Positions 46,523 to 58,479 are shown, counted from the first letter of the stretch. The stretch: 64,000 nucleotides of DNA from Megalonaias nervosa (GCA_016617855.1 JAECUM010004929.1:62001-126000), one strand, 5' to 3'. Notes: a model not told the origin generated them from the sequence alone. A program made the numbers and translations.

Positions 46523-46752
46523 TCCATACTTCCACATCATAGTTCTTTCCCTCCTCTAGGCCTGTGTAGAAAAGCGCCCTTGAATACTTGTCTGATTTGT
46601 CATATAAAGTATTACTGCAGTTTAAGTGTGTGTCATCACAGGAACTAAGTATCCATCTGTATGAGGCAATCCTAGTAAATGGGTCTCTAAACTGAACGGA
46701 GAATCCAACTGGTTGAAAGGGATCTTTCTTCAAGAAGCAGTTTGTATTGCAC
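46523..46752 (-). CDS. REJ/polycystin-like gene, REJ-domain exon
   Basis: The 230-nt exon runs from acceptor 'tttattttag' to donor 'TGGA|gtatgt'. It begins with one base completing a split codon, so the preceding exon must end in phase 2, and it ends with one base. The peptide starts CNTNCFLKKDPFQPVGF and includes 'YRWILSSCDDTHLNC' and 'YTGLEEGKNYDVEVW'. The 'C..NC' pair, the 'Y.W' and a late 'Y.vev' strand are REJ-module landmarks. An NCS sequon is present. Reading past the donor hits a stop three codons later. Confidence 0.84.
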
Positions 46753-47990
46753 CTAAAATAAAAGCAAGTATTGTAAATCTTGGTAGTAAAATAGAACAGT
46801 TATTATCAATGCATTGTACTGATTTCTGCATTTGTTTGAAAAGATTATTTCTAATTATTCAAACAGTATTTGAGCCAAACATTACAAAGTCTATAATAAA
46901 TAATAAATTAAGTCAGGTTTAGTATTCGACACTAAAGCTTTGAGGAAAATATAAATTATAATATGTTTCATATACAATCCAGTATTCATATTATTAAACA
47001 AAATAATGAAAAATGTTCATGACTACAATATCTAAATTCCAGATGTACCTGGGAATTCAATAAAATGATATTTACACAATTAGGGAATTCAAAGCTATTG
47101 GGTTAGGCGCATTCCAATAGAGATGGAAGCCACTCTGTTGTCAATGTTTGCAAATAAGATGCAAGGTCAATTTCCTCAAACAAATCCACCTCTGTTGGTG
47201 CAAAAATAACAACCAACATAACTCTAAGATATTATCTTCTTTCCACAATTTATGAACTTCCATGTGTACTCTGGTGAAATTAATGCACAAATATTTTTGA
47301 AAGTGCAAAACTTTTATATTTTCTACTTAATAGAAAGATACATGTACTGCATTCTTTTCGGATTACATGTGAATACATGTTCTTGAATAAATATCATTTA
47401 AACTAAGAACCTGCATAGCCACTCAGACACAAGGTAAATAATTTAATCTTTTCAGACAAACCCATTTTTGTTGGTGTAAAAGTGACAGCCAATCACAGAT
47501 TAGGGAGGCATACAGTGCATCCATCATTAATTCAACAGTTTCATGTGGAAGTGTCTTCATTTGCTCATCATCTTTGCTCATTTCTTCATTGATATCCTGT
47601 ACTTGTTACATACAAGCTGAGTGTGACATGTATAATGAATGATTCATCTGCTTAAAACTGAGACTACTACAGTACTGTAATACAGCAACTGATTTGCTTG
47701 ATATTTCCAGTTACAAATTGTTCATAAATTAAAGTTTCATAATAATATTTCAGGAATAATCTTTTACTACACTCATTAATCCATGCTTGGAAAACTCACA
47801 AACCTACTAATAAAGGGATAAGATCAATCGATGGATCCCATTGTTTAAAAAGTTGTAACAAACTAAATAACTAGATGATGAGAAAGTGAGACTTTCATTT
47901 TGATTATCCAATCTTCACATACTTTAAAGGTTAAAATCCAGTTATTTTTTCATATTAACTGCTAATAAAAAGAAACCAATATTTGTTCCT
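46753..47990. other. intron, no gene seen
   Basis: AT-rich. Two similar segments ('ctctgttggtgcaaaaataa' near 47190 and 'ttttgttggtgtaaaagtga' near 47472) suggest an old local duplication. The exon expected upstream of 46752 was not found here. Confidence 0.42.
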
Positions 47991-49283
47991 TTGATAATAC
48001 TTACCCAGTCATAATACCATACGAGAACTACTACTACCTTGCAAATCCAGCCCTCCCAGATTAAAACATTTTAGCTAAAAAATTAAAAGTTACCTCACCA
48101 CCTAGATGGGAGTTAGAGTGACTGCCCCTTGACACCAGTATTAACACCAAATCCCCCATGAAATCATCAGTTATGACTAGAGTGGATTGCATTCTCACTC
48201 TGTGGATGTAACTGCAGGGGAAGCTGGGAGGGTGCATATGCATTATGATTGTAAAATATTATTGAAAAAACATATTTTACTAGAAAAATATTGGTTTCTT
48301 CTTCAATTATGTTACCTGACCAATAATACTTTAGGAGAATAGGTAAGAGGTGGAGGAAGATACATACCCTTACCATGGAGAGACCATCTCTGGTCCCTAA
48401 GATATGTGATACAGCATCTAGATAATCCAACCAGATAATAGACTCCATAAGCAAGGGTGCAACTTTGGAAGGGAAAATTTTTCCTTCCTGCCAATCCATC
48501 ACAAGTTGCAAAGCTGGATTCTGCTCCATGGCTATAGATCCCACCAGATCAAACTGAGCCTTTTAGTATGAAAGATCTCTGACACAAAAACTGGAGAAGT
48601 ATGCTCAGATCTCTATTCCATGGTATGGATAATATCAAAACAGTTTCACTCTTGGGCAATGTTTCTGGCAAATGTCCTGACTTACTGTGACGAGTGGTGA
48701 AGCTAATTCATTTGTGGGGGGTTTATTTCTGATATGCAGAATGAATAATCCACTTTATCCAGGACTAAAGTGTGCAGATATATTGTCCTTTCCCGCTGTA
48801 AGGAAAAGCGGAGTGATCTCTAATGGCTTGGTTTTCCTTAACTACCACTTCAGAGACTGCACTGGTTCCTCTACATAACCTTGAGATTAAGTATTCAAAA
48901 TCTGATTACCCATGATCAGTAGCCTGTTCTTGCCAATAAAAGCAGGAGTCATCCTGTGTGATATTAACCCATCCTGTTGGAACTGTATATTCAGCCAGGT
49001 TAGTACCCTGATAGATTCCACTTGGTTAAGGATCCAATAAAATTGGTCATGAGTAATCCAAAATGGACAGAAGATCAGGTAGGTCTTTGGTTTGTCCAAT
49101 ATCCTCTTGTCCATGATCATGCTGTGCATGAATCATCATGGAATGGTATGTTTAGTTGTGATTGGTGCTAATTGTTTCTCATCTAAGAGCCATATGAAGT
49201 TAGCTGTTGAAGTATGGATGCCTTCATTGGTATAAAGTATTCTTGTGTGCGCCACTGTGAGAATATATTCCAATGCCTTCGAG

Positions 49284-49540
49284 GGGCCCCGAGTGGCCGA
49301 GTGGTCTAAAGCGCTCTCCGTTACGGATCACTACCATCTCACCTCTGTCTGCGTGGGTTCGAGTCTAGGATTCGGTGAATGTGGATCTGTGAGAAAGCTT
49401 GCCAGTAGCTTCTCGTGGGTCGGTGGTTCTTTCCGGGGATTTCCCGGTTTCTTCCTCCACCATTAATATTGGCCACCATGTATAGCCTATCGTGTGCTGA
49501 AAAATGGCGTTAAGCCCCACAACAACAACAACAACAACAA
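49284..49540 (+). mobile_element. SINE family A, full length and best preserved
   Basis: The tRNA-like head begins 'ggggccccgagtggccgagt' + 'ggtctaaagcgctc', with A box TGGCCGAGTGG and B box GGGTTCGAGTC, most like tRNA-Leu/Ser. The body includes 'gtgagaaagcttgccagtag', 'cttctcgtgggtcggtggtt' and 'ggcgttaagccccacaacaa', and the tail is (CAA)n. The perfect target duplication 'ccaatgcctt' lies at 49270-49279 and 49541-49550. It lies inside DIRS-like element 2. I do not assign it to a named family. Confidence 0.94.
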
Positions 49541-49599
49541 CCAATGCCTTTGTATGCCTTAAAGGTGGAGGGCCATCTCTTGAATGATTTCTCCACTAA

Positions 49600-52000
49600 T
49601 GGTTGTAAGAACTCTTTGTTCCTGAGGGCATATGTTTAATTAGATCCAGATGTGCAAGTTCTGGAACTCTGGGCTGGGATGAAAAACCTGCCATTGTGGT
49701 TGCTTAAAGCAGATGAGGGAACATCTCTATTTCCTAGTGATTGTTGCAAGATTGATAAGGTTGATCCAAAATTTCCCATTTTAGTGTAGTAGTCAGGATG
49801 AGAAGACACTCTAATTTTTTTGCTTCCATCATAGGTCAATTCCATTGGGCACTCAGGGATGAAGAGACCCTTCCATCTGTATAGTTTGGTTCTTGCAGGA
49901 TAACGAGTCTGTCAATATATTGACCAGCGAAGGAGATGTCAAATTTGGACTTGAATTTGTCACTGAGGACACCACATTTGAAAATCCCAGGCAAGAATAC
50001 AAACAGCTGGGGATTTGGATCCACCTTGCTGTTTGAGATAAAGTCACCATGTTGGAGTTGTCAGACAGAACAAGAACTCTACTCCATGCCGGTTCTCCAG
50101 TTACCAATGAAAGTTTTAGAATGGTTTTCATCTTGAGAACACTGATATGTAAATAATGATCCTGAGGTATCCACGCTCCACTGGCATTCTGAAATGATAG
50201 GAGATTTTCCCCTCAACCCTCCAGTCTCCTGTGTTCAAAGCCATACACACTGTAATTGCTGGAGGTTATACTTGCAAAGGTATCCCTGATGCGATATTGT
50301 GCATGCCACGAAGCCCCCAGTTTGTTGGGGGTGGGTTGTAGATTGACGGATTGTACCTTCTTATAAGGTGTCCGCTTGAATGGGTTATCGTTACCTAGAG
50401 GGTGATTGCCTTCGGTGTTATTGCCCGGATCAAGTAAATATTAATATAAAGTGAGAAACTTATAGGTGGAATAGATAGAGATCTGAGCAGATATATAAAA
50501 CAGAATGACATGAGCCCCCGTACATGGAAAATAACAATTTAATCAATTACATAAACAACAGTGATGTTACATTACATTAGGAAGATACACTTCTTTTGAA
50601 ATAAATCATTCACCGAATTTCAAACACAAATATACTTATATAAATAGCCGATCTGTTTTAAATGATAGAATTAGTTCATAATAGAATCGAGTGAACAATC
50701 GAAGTCATTGCCTTGTACAACTTCATAACCTGATTATTTCCGGTTCATTCCAACTTCACTGTGGCTGTTATTCTTGGTCCTTTCCACTTTTCCCTCCTCC
50801 AAATTCTCTATTGTCTTGCTTTTTCAGCCCTCAAACTTTGTGTGGGTAGGTGGATACATAAGTACGTAGATACTTTAATAGGTAGGTACATGGATACGTC
50901 CCGTGGAGCTATTTCACCTTGTGCTTTCAAGCTTTGCTTGCTTCTACCGCCAAAATTGTGTCCATCGACATTCCCGACATCCGGCCCCTTGGATAAATAT
51001 TTTACGAAACAATTTCTTCCAAATTCAACCTCGGAGTCTCCTACCTTTGTTTTCTCTTGCAGAAAAATGTAGACTAATTAAATTTTGCAGTGGGACATAT
51101 TAAAACCCAAGAATTTTCGTGTGGGAACCATGCCCCTTATTTAGTGTAACCAATCTGGATTAAATATATCTCCTGCCTTTTATAACTAGGCGCCAAAATT
51201 GCAGTCTGCATGACCTCTAGATTCTAAATAACTGATCCTGGACAATTTCAAATCTGACACTTCCGATACAAGATCGAAGTTAACCCTTTCCTTCCAGTCT
51301 GTCTGACAGTTAAATAAACGAATGTTTAATTAAGAATTGTTGTCTCACATGACACAGACATTACGAATCCATGCATTATGGTGATTTAACATGCCATGGT
51401 CCCCATAAATCTAATTATTCATTCAATTGCCCAAATTAATGTGCTCTTCATAGATCGACAGAAATTTGCACCCTTACAGTGCAGATCATGAAAGTTAGTC
51501 CAATGGACAAAGGATCAGCCTTTATTTGGACCAGAGAATCATCATAAGGGAGCCCAAGAAGGTGACTTAGGACTATGATGTTCACTGCCGCATTGAACAA
51601 ACCCAGCAGGTGAAGGAATTCTCTTGTGGGTGGATTGTTCCTTATAGGCAAGGAGTCCTCCACTGTACTAATTAAATTCTCTTTCCTAGGAGAAACATAT
51701 TATATCTGCTCGAATGCTGAATTCCAGACCTAACTGACTGAAATCTTTGGTATGAGGTTGGAGAATAATTTGTTCTTGTTGACAAGAGACTGAGAATGAG
51801 AAGGAGGGTAATACCATGTCTTGTGCCAAGATATTATTAGCCTGCTGCTTTGTGGCCTGTAGTTTTTGTAGGTGTAGCACATGACTTTCTGGAAGCCGTG
51901 TGAGTGGTGACATGACGTTACGCCTCTTGGAACTCCACACTGATTGTGTAGTCTTACCAACAGTCAACATTTAGAACTGTTTCATTCCATCATGAACACA
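49600..52000 (-). pseudogene. DIRS-like RT/RNase H pseudogene (element 2)
   Basis: Read on the minus strand: the RT end 'PHTKDFSQLGLEFSIRADII' followed by 'NNPPTREFLHLLGLFNAAVN' (51500-51780), as in DIRS RTs where '.LG..F.T' precedes 'R...LLGL.N'. Beyond an unrelated insertion, RNase H remnants appear: 'NWGLRGMHNIASG', 'SRVLVLSDNSNMVTLSQ' (about 50050-50110) and 'NILTDSLSCKNQTIQM' with 'GSLHP' (about 49870-49930), matching 'N.LAD.LSR' and 'EWSLHP'. The RT catalytic 'YxDD' and the recombinase were not recovered, and the frame is heavily broken. Confidence 0.75.
50320..51430. other. unclassified insertion within DIRS-like element 2
   Basis: DIRS protein similarity stops near 51440 and resumes near 50315 on the minus strand, leaving about 1.1 kb of unrelated sequence. 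It contains short repeats of 'ggtaggt'/'tacgtagata'-type words at 50845-50905 and no recognisable protein. Both 50761-51072 and 50903-51103 are open on the plus strand but show no domain. Ends and class are undetermined. Confidence 0.45.
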
Positions 52001-52949
52001 AGTGCGTAAAAGAACTGACCGTATGCGCTTAGGTTTTCAACCAAGTGCAGAGTGCTGCGCATGTCATTTGAGGTAGGGATGGTCTCTTGGAAAGAAACAC
52101 AAGTGAAAACAATTGCCCTTCATTTCCTCTTTAGTTTCGGAGAATTATGGTTTTTTTTTGTAGGTTGTGAATTCAGTAGGACTGTTTTCCCATGGCCTCT
52201 GTTGTATGGATGTCCCTGCAATCTTTTGTTGATTGTCTTGCAGATCTCTCCACTGTAGCTGAGACTGTGAGGGATGTAAAGATGAAATCAATATTGGCTT
52301 ATTAGGAATTCCATCAACCTGATCATTAAAGAGGAGATCAGATGATTAAAAATGCAAGCTTCACTTTGCCTATGATGGTCTTTTAAGAAAAGTGAAGGCA
52401 GCGAGCATTGCATCTCATTCCACCAGTTGTAAGTTCATAGCTGCTGTTACAGCCTTGACCCTAGTAGCTCTTGAGTTGGAATGGGGTACAGGATATTGAT
52501 CCGCATAGCATTTCCGTAATTCTGATATGTGAGATGATAACTTAGGCTGTTGTTGCTCTCTATCTTGATCCCCGGTAAATTATATGGTTTTGAACCTTAA
52601 TGTGCAAGCTGATGATGTCATCATCCCTTGAGGTATGCTTCTGCACCTACACCTTTAGTACCCATAGAACTGTTGTCCATTGACTTCTGTCCATAATATG
52701 CAAGTCTGTCATGTATTCAACGAATGACAACCAGAGAAAACTACACATGTTGAGTAGTTGTGAGTCTGGTCTTGCCCATGGTCTAAAGCTGTAAGACAAA
52801 ACATAGCAGACAATACAGACAGGTACAGTGCAGCATGCATCCTGTTTTATAAAAATAGGATTGTCAGTGCTGAGATGCACACTATGACAAATAATTGTAA
52901 AAGACTGCACATGGCCTGTACAGGTAGAGAATTTGAGTGTTGCTATTAA

Positions 52950-53420
52950 TACTTACAAAGTGGAGGCTAAATAATTCTGGCAACAAGTTACATATAGGAA
53001 TATACAAGTAAAATCACTGAAGTGCCACTTATAGAAACTACATGTATGAAGTGGATGCAATGAGTAAACCCATGTATAGAAAACTTACCTGTATGTATTC
53101 GACCATGGTGGAAACTATACATTAATATAAATGAGTTTTCTAGAATACATATAAAACCGGCACATAAGAAAGACAAAGAAGCATCATTATTGATACTTCA
53201 GAAGTGGACACAAAAAATACTATTGTAAGACAATGTTACCTGTGTGACTGCCTCAGTGACATTCTTTGCAAATAAAACATTATGTATATAACTATGAAGT
53301 GGAAGCTAAGACAAGATAATATAGAAGATTTACCTGCATGTATCTGGATGTAGCAGAAATTATACAGCAATATTACATGAATTTTCTATATCACACACTA
53401 AATCTGCACTTATTAATATG
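52950..53420. repeat. two diverged tandem segments, ~243-bp spacing
   Basis: 'acttacctgtatgtattcg' (about 53085) recurs as 'atttacctgcatgtatctgg' (about 53328). Each is followed by 'gcagaaattata'/'gtggaaactata', 'tgaattttctat'-type sequence and 'cacataag'/'ctgcact'. It is located in the 5' non-coding part of DIRS-like element 2 (minus sense). Confidence 0.5.
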
Positions 53421-53870
53421 TGAGGGATGCCATAGCAACCCATCCAGGTATGTAGCAAGGGCTCCTAAGTGTGTGAAGATGTCAAAGTGATAACAACAAA
53501 AGTTATAAACTTTGTTGTCAATGATTAAAAAAAAGAACAGAAAAGTTGAAAATATATTGATGGAGTATACTTCCCTTTGAAGATGAAACTCCTCCAGCTT
53601 ATTTAGAGGTAGAAAACTTCCAAACTGCTTGTACAGATTTTGTGAGGCCTCTCTGTAGAAAACATGCTACTTGGCATGAGTGGAAATAGTAACTGCCATT
53701 TCATGGGATTTGGTGCCAAATTATCAATGGGAGATCACGCTAACTGCCACTTAGGTGGACAGATAACTTTTAGCTTTTTAGTGAAAATATTTTGGTTTGT
53801 GAAGCTTTATTTGCGAGGTAGTAGTAGTTCTCCTAAGGTAATATATCAGGTAACATCTTGTAAGAAGAAA

Positions 53871-54971
53871 TGTATGAACATATCAGCATATAATTGTTTA
53901 CACTGACCAAAGACTGTCAAGTCTCATGTCTAATAGCTATGAGCTAAGCAACATCATAACATGCTGGTTGAGACTCGTGCATTGGAGCTGGAGTCTATTT
54001 ACCAGTTTTTCTATACATATTAAGACTATTTGTGAGATAAATAGACCTTGTCTTCCTGTGGTATAGTATATTGTGTTGAATTTGTTGGCTCCAACAAAAC
54101 AAAAAGACCAATAAAACTAAATTCAGTGGGAGATATTATAGTATGGAGATACAAGTCAAGCTTAACCTACACTGCATGTTCATTACAAGTGCACAATACC
54201 TTAATACAGGAGAACGTCTACAGACTGTACATGTTTTCCAGATGGGATCAACACCAATTTACTTTCATGATAATTTACTAAATTAAAGTCTATGCAGTTT
54301 GTCAGTATATGAATGTAAACAGCAAACGGATATTCTCGCATACATGACAGTTGATAATACGACATGCTAAAGCACGAGTCTCATATTTAGGGGTATATCA
54401 GAGATAGTCACTGAGGATAGTAACTCTTTTATTTCTGATATTTTGCTTTGACTATCTCAAACTAGCACATGAAGCTCCTTATATTCAACAAGTACATCAA
54501 GTTGGTAGGTCTTAAAGTTTTAATCAAAAATAAATCACAGACCTCTCATGGTTACTTTTTGCAATTATTATGATGTAGCGCTCATACAGGTGACACTCAA
54601 TTGACACCATAGATGCATTTCTTAGGTTATGGTGTAAATTAAGGAAGTTCTTGGGCAAATTATATTTCTAACTGGGCAAATTATACTTCCAAGTTTTAAA
54701 GAAATGATTATTAATGCATAATTTTCTCAGTGATCGATGAAATGCGTGCACATGCATTTATGTGAGCTGTGCACAAGTCACAGCACATGGCGCCAGCAAC
54801 GGCATAAAATCATCACAGTGGCACAAACTGTTATTTCCAGAGGTGAAATGATTCACCAATATATTGATACTTTAGCCATTCCGATATAAAAGGTGGAGAA
54901 TCAATAGAAAATTACATTTACTCCATACAAGTTGATTTAATAGTCAGCAGATATGAATATTTATTAGTCAT
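53871..54971. other. spacer between the two DIRS-like elements, no gene seen
   Basis: No supported coding frame. A 77-codon plus-strand open frame at 54048-54281 has no recognised domain. Confidence 0.42.
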
Positions 54972-55133
54972 TTTTTTCCGTAAAGCCTTTGGCCTCAAAT
55001 GCATACATAGCATGTTACTCTGTCATTGGCGGAAACAGGCGCTCTTCAAAGAAAATGAAATTTTTTTTATCAGTCACATGATGTGTCACCCAAAGTATCC
55101 TATATAAACAAACCACCCGCACGGGGTATCTCA
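54972..55133 (+). repeat. left inverted terminal repeat of DIRS element 1
   Basis: Outer part 'ccgtaaagcctttggcctca' is copied in inverse at 59543-59580. Inner part 'gttactctgtcattggcgga' through 'tatataaacaaaccacccgc' + 'acggggtatctcatagt' is the inverse of 59754-59869, about 80% or more identical by eye. Confidence 0.9.
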
Positions 55134-55271
55134 TAGTTATTCTGGCACTGTAGTGGAGCGGGAAGTTCAGTAATAGGCGTGTATTTGGTATTGAGGTGGT
55201 GTTGTAGCCAGCTTACGACATAGTCCAACCTATATGTGTTATTTGTCATAGTGTCTTTTTGTTTATGTGTA

Positions 55272-56638
55272 ATGGCTACTGAAGAGGACGATGTCCTCAC
55301 AATTACAGACCTCGAAGCTGACTCAGAATTTCGGGTTTTGGGCCTGAGAATATTGCAGCCTTTTGTGAAGTTGAGGCAAGTTCCTCAAAAGAGAGAGGAG
55401 TTAAGAAGCCACAAAAACAGAAAAATAAAGAGAAAAAATTGAAGTCTGTTGTGACTGAAGTTCAGTAAGTGGCAAAATGCAAGCCTGTTATGGCGACCAA
55501 AAAAATAAACAAAAAATGTCAGACAGTTGAGGACATCCAGTCTCACAGACATAAATAACCTGTCTGATAAACAAAAAATGTCAGACAGTTGAGGACATCC
55601 AGTCTCATAGACATAAATAACCTGTCTGAAACAGATATTGAGCTTCTGAAGAAAAAAAATTGGGCCTAAATGAAATGCAGCTTGTTATGGCATATGACAA
55701 TGAAATTGATGCCCTTTCTGGTGAACGCTTACCTGAATTACACGTACATGTAGAAGCTGAAAATGAAGGTCCATATAGCGATGTTGATGTTACCCCAGCA
55801 GAGGGTGATACAAGTAGACCATTCAAGCAAATTTCTTTGAGTGGAAAAATAAATGGGGCATTGTTTGATGTTTTGAAACCTGATTACAACTGTAATAACA
55901 CTAATAATATGTGACAGTTACCCAAACTGAAAACTCCCCAAAAAGGAGAGCCATGAATACCTAAATCCTTAGCAGAGCTGATTAATACAGCATGCACTTC
56001 TTTATGTGCAACAGATGAAATTGTACAGAAGTACAAGATCCCAGAAAAATGTGATAAGTTGGGCCACCTGTGTCAATCAAGAAATTTGGAATGACCTTAG
56101 CAAAAGAGTTCACTCTTATGACAAAGCCTTTAGGGATATACAAAATCTTGTTGCTGCAGGCATTATGCCAGTTGTCCGATTAGCAGAATTACTAAAGTCT
56201 TAGATTGCAACTAATGAAGAAGCAAAGACCCTAATTTCAGACACTATTACCCTCATGGGTCAGGTGCTATATCAGGTCTCCCTGAGAAGAAGGTAGTATA
56301 TGATTTGACCACATCTGAAAAGGAAATATTCAAATCTTTGTAATTTGCATACCCCAATAACATCCATGCTTTTTGGGGATGACGTGGCCAAAGAAGTTAA
56401 AAGATGCAACACTGGGTTTGCAGTTGCAGAAGAAAATTTTGCCCAGATTTACAGAGGTTTCAATAGTGGCCGTGGTGCTAGAGGCAGTGGACCCATATGC
56501 GGTCCAGGTTTCAATCAGAGGGCAAGATTTAGATCTCAACCTTATAGTGCTCAAAATACATACAGGTATCAATACCAAAATTCCAATAGAGGAAGGAGAT
56601 CTGCTTATACTAGTCCCCCAAATAAACCCACAAATTAA
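55272..56638 (+). pseudogene. DIRS gag-like ORF remnant
   Basis: A likely start at 55272 gives MATEEDDVLTITDLEAD, after which the frame shifts. A later open segment (55660-55914) has 'EMQLVMAYDNEIDALSGE' and acidic stretches. Another (56345-56638) has 'DVAKEVKRCNTGFAVAEENF' and an Arg/Gly-rich tail with 'FNSGRGARGSG', 'FNQRARFRSQPY' and 'NSNRGRRS', consistent with a nucleic-acid-binding gag C-terminus. Position right after the left ITR and before RT supports the call. Several stops interrupt it. Confidence 0.72.
55509..55632 (+). repeat. 62-bp tandem duplication within the gag region
   Basis: 'acaaaaaatgtcagacagtt' + 'gaggacatccagtctca' occurs twice with a 62-bp period and one or two differences. 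62 is not a multiple of three, so the duplication by itself breaks the frame. Confidence 0.93.
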
Positions 56639-56869
56639 AATCTATAGAGGTATGTTCTGTGGGAAAACTTAAAACACTGTATTGGTATATGGAATAATTT
56701 TACTCGTGTTCCGTCGATTTTGCAAACAGTTTCGGGGTACAAAATAGAGTTTGATTCCATGCCTTTCCAATCCATTTTTTCCAAAAGAAATTCCCTTTTC
56801 TGATGAGCAGAGAACCATATATCCAATGAAATCACTGAACTTCTACACAAAAGAGCTATAGTTCCATCC

Positions 56870-58170
56870 ACATGTGAGAGTAATCAATTTCTTTCAAACA
56901 TTTTTATTGTTCCCACACCTAATGGAAAATTTAGGCCAGTTATTAACCTGAAACAGCTGATTAAATTTGTTCATTATGAACATTTCAAGCAAGAAACAAT
57001 TCAAATTGTTTAAAATCTCATCCAGAAAAATGATTTCCTTACTTCTATTGATCTAAAGGATGCTTATTTTAGTATTCCAATACATACAGATTATCAGAAG
57101 TTTCTAAAGTTTATTTGGAACGGTCAACTTTGTCAGTTTGTATGTTTACCTTTTGGGTTTTCTTCTGCTCCAAGAGTTCTCACTAAGATCCTAAAACCCA
57201 TTTATGCTTGGTTTAGGTAGCAGTGCATTAGGTGTTCATATTATATTGATGACTCATTGAATTTGAATGGTGAGTCACATTTGCTTTCAAAACACATGGA
57301 CTATGATTGAGACATTACAATCTCTTGGTTTCACTATCAATCTCGAAAAATCAGTGCTTATTCCATCTCAACAAATTACCTTTTTGGTTTTGTGGTAGAC
57401 TCTGTACAGTTTAAGGTTTTTCTTACTGAGGAGAAAGTGGAAAAGATCCATGTGTTTACCAAGAAGCTCACTGATAGAAAGAATGTTCGAGTACAAGAGT
57501 TGGCATCATTTATTGGTATGCTTATTAATGCCTTTTATGTACTCCTGGAAGCCCCAATGCACTACAGGTATTTGGAACGTAATAAAATAAAAGGCCTTTG
57601 TAAAACAAAAATTTTGATAATACAGTCCAGTTATCTCCACAAAGTATCCAGGAACTTAAATGGTGGTAACTAAATCTTGCCCACAGGAAAGGAAAATCTA
57701 TCAGACAAGACAAGATTGCTTTTACTATTCAAACTGATGCATCACTCTCAGGGTGGGGAGCTTATGAACTTGATTCAAACTGATCAATCTCTGGCAGATG
57801 GGAAAAGAGTGCGACCATTTTTTCCACAAATTACCTCGATTTGTTAGCAATTTCTTATGCCTTACAAGCTTTTCATTCAGATCACATAAATGTCCATATT
57901 GAGATTCAGTCTGACAACATATGTGCTTTTCGTATATTAATAATATGGTTGGAATGGCATCGATTCAATTGGATCAGCTAGCCAGACAGATTTGGGAGTG
58001 GTGCTTGGGAAGGGAAATATTCATATCTGCAGTCCATATTGCTGGCAAACATAATATACAGGCAGATTTTCTGTCCAGGAACTTTTCTGACTCCACTGAA
58101 TGGATGCTAAAGAAAGAAATTTTTCTAGGATTATGTGCAGACTTTTGTTCCAGACAGAGATCTTTTTGCA
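56870..58170 (+). pseudogene. DIRS reverse transcriptase/RNase H pseudogene
   Basis: RT blocks: 'FIVPTPNGKFRPVINLKQL', 'NDFLTSIDLKDAYFSIPIH', 'FVCLPFGFSSAPRVLTKIL' and the catalytic 'YYIDDSLNLNGES' at 57238-57275. Next comes 'ELASFIGMLINAFYVLLEA' (the R..LLG equivalent). RNase H blocks: 'TIQTDASLSGWGAYELDS', 'NYLDLLAISYALQAFHSD', 'IEIQSDNICAFR' and 'AVHIAGKHNIQADFLSRN'. After it, 'DRDLFASRLNCQSKKFISW' is a DIRS-typical bridge. Stops occur at several points (for example within the 57000 and 57220 regions). Confidence 0.92.
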
Positions 58171-58479
58171 TCTAGATTAAACTGTCAGTCAAAGAAGTTC
58201 ATCTCATGGTTTCCAGAACCAGGTGCTTTTAAAATGCCTTTTTTTTCCTGGCATGATTTAATCCCATACATTTTTCCACCTTTTAACCTTGTTGTGAAAA
58301 TATTGAATAAAATTATTGCTGATAATGTTAGTAAAGCAGTTTTAATTGTTCCAATATTGGACATCACAATCCTGGTTTCATTTACTCTTTATCATGTTTA
58401 ATTTCTCTTCCAATTAGACTTCCAAAGCACAAAAATATACTGACTCTTCCACACAATGGTCAAACTCATCTTCTAGAGA

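Larger units (their letters stand above)
47995..53870 (-). mobile_element. DIRS-like retrotransposon 2, decayed, inverted terminal repeats
   Basis: The left region 48005-48150 is the inverse of 53695-53868. Shared phrases, read on the plus strand at the right end, are 'tttcatgggatttggtg', 'aacttttagctttttag' and 'gcgaggtagtagtagttctc'. Inverted terminal repeats are a DIRS hallmark; LTR elements have direct repeats. At 48310-48345 'gttacctgaccaataatact' + 'ttaggaga' is an extra inverse copy of the right outer end (about 53837-53866), as expected for an internal complementary region. RT/RNase H remnants lie between on the minus strand. A SINE (49284) and another insertion (about 50320-51430) interrupt it. 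Confidence 0.72.

Noticed and set aside
48167..48544. 125-codon minus-strand open frame as a gene
   Set aside because: It overlaps the inverse repeat and ICR zone of DIRS-like element 2 and shows no domain; probably non-coding end sequence.
57392..57673. Separate plus-strand host gene
   Set aside because: It lies in order between RT and RNase H blocks of DIRS element 1 and matches the connecting region of that polyprotein.
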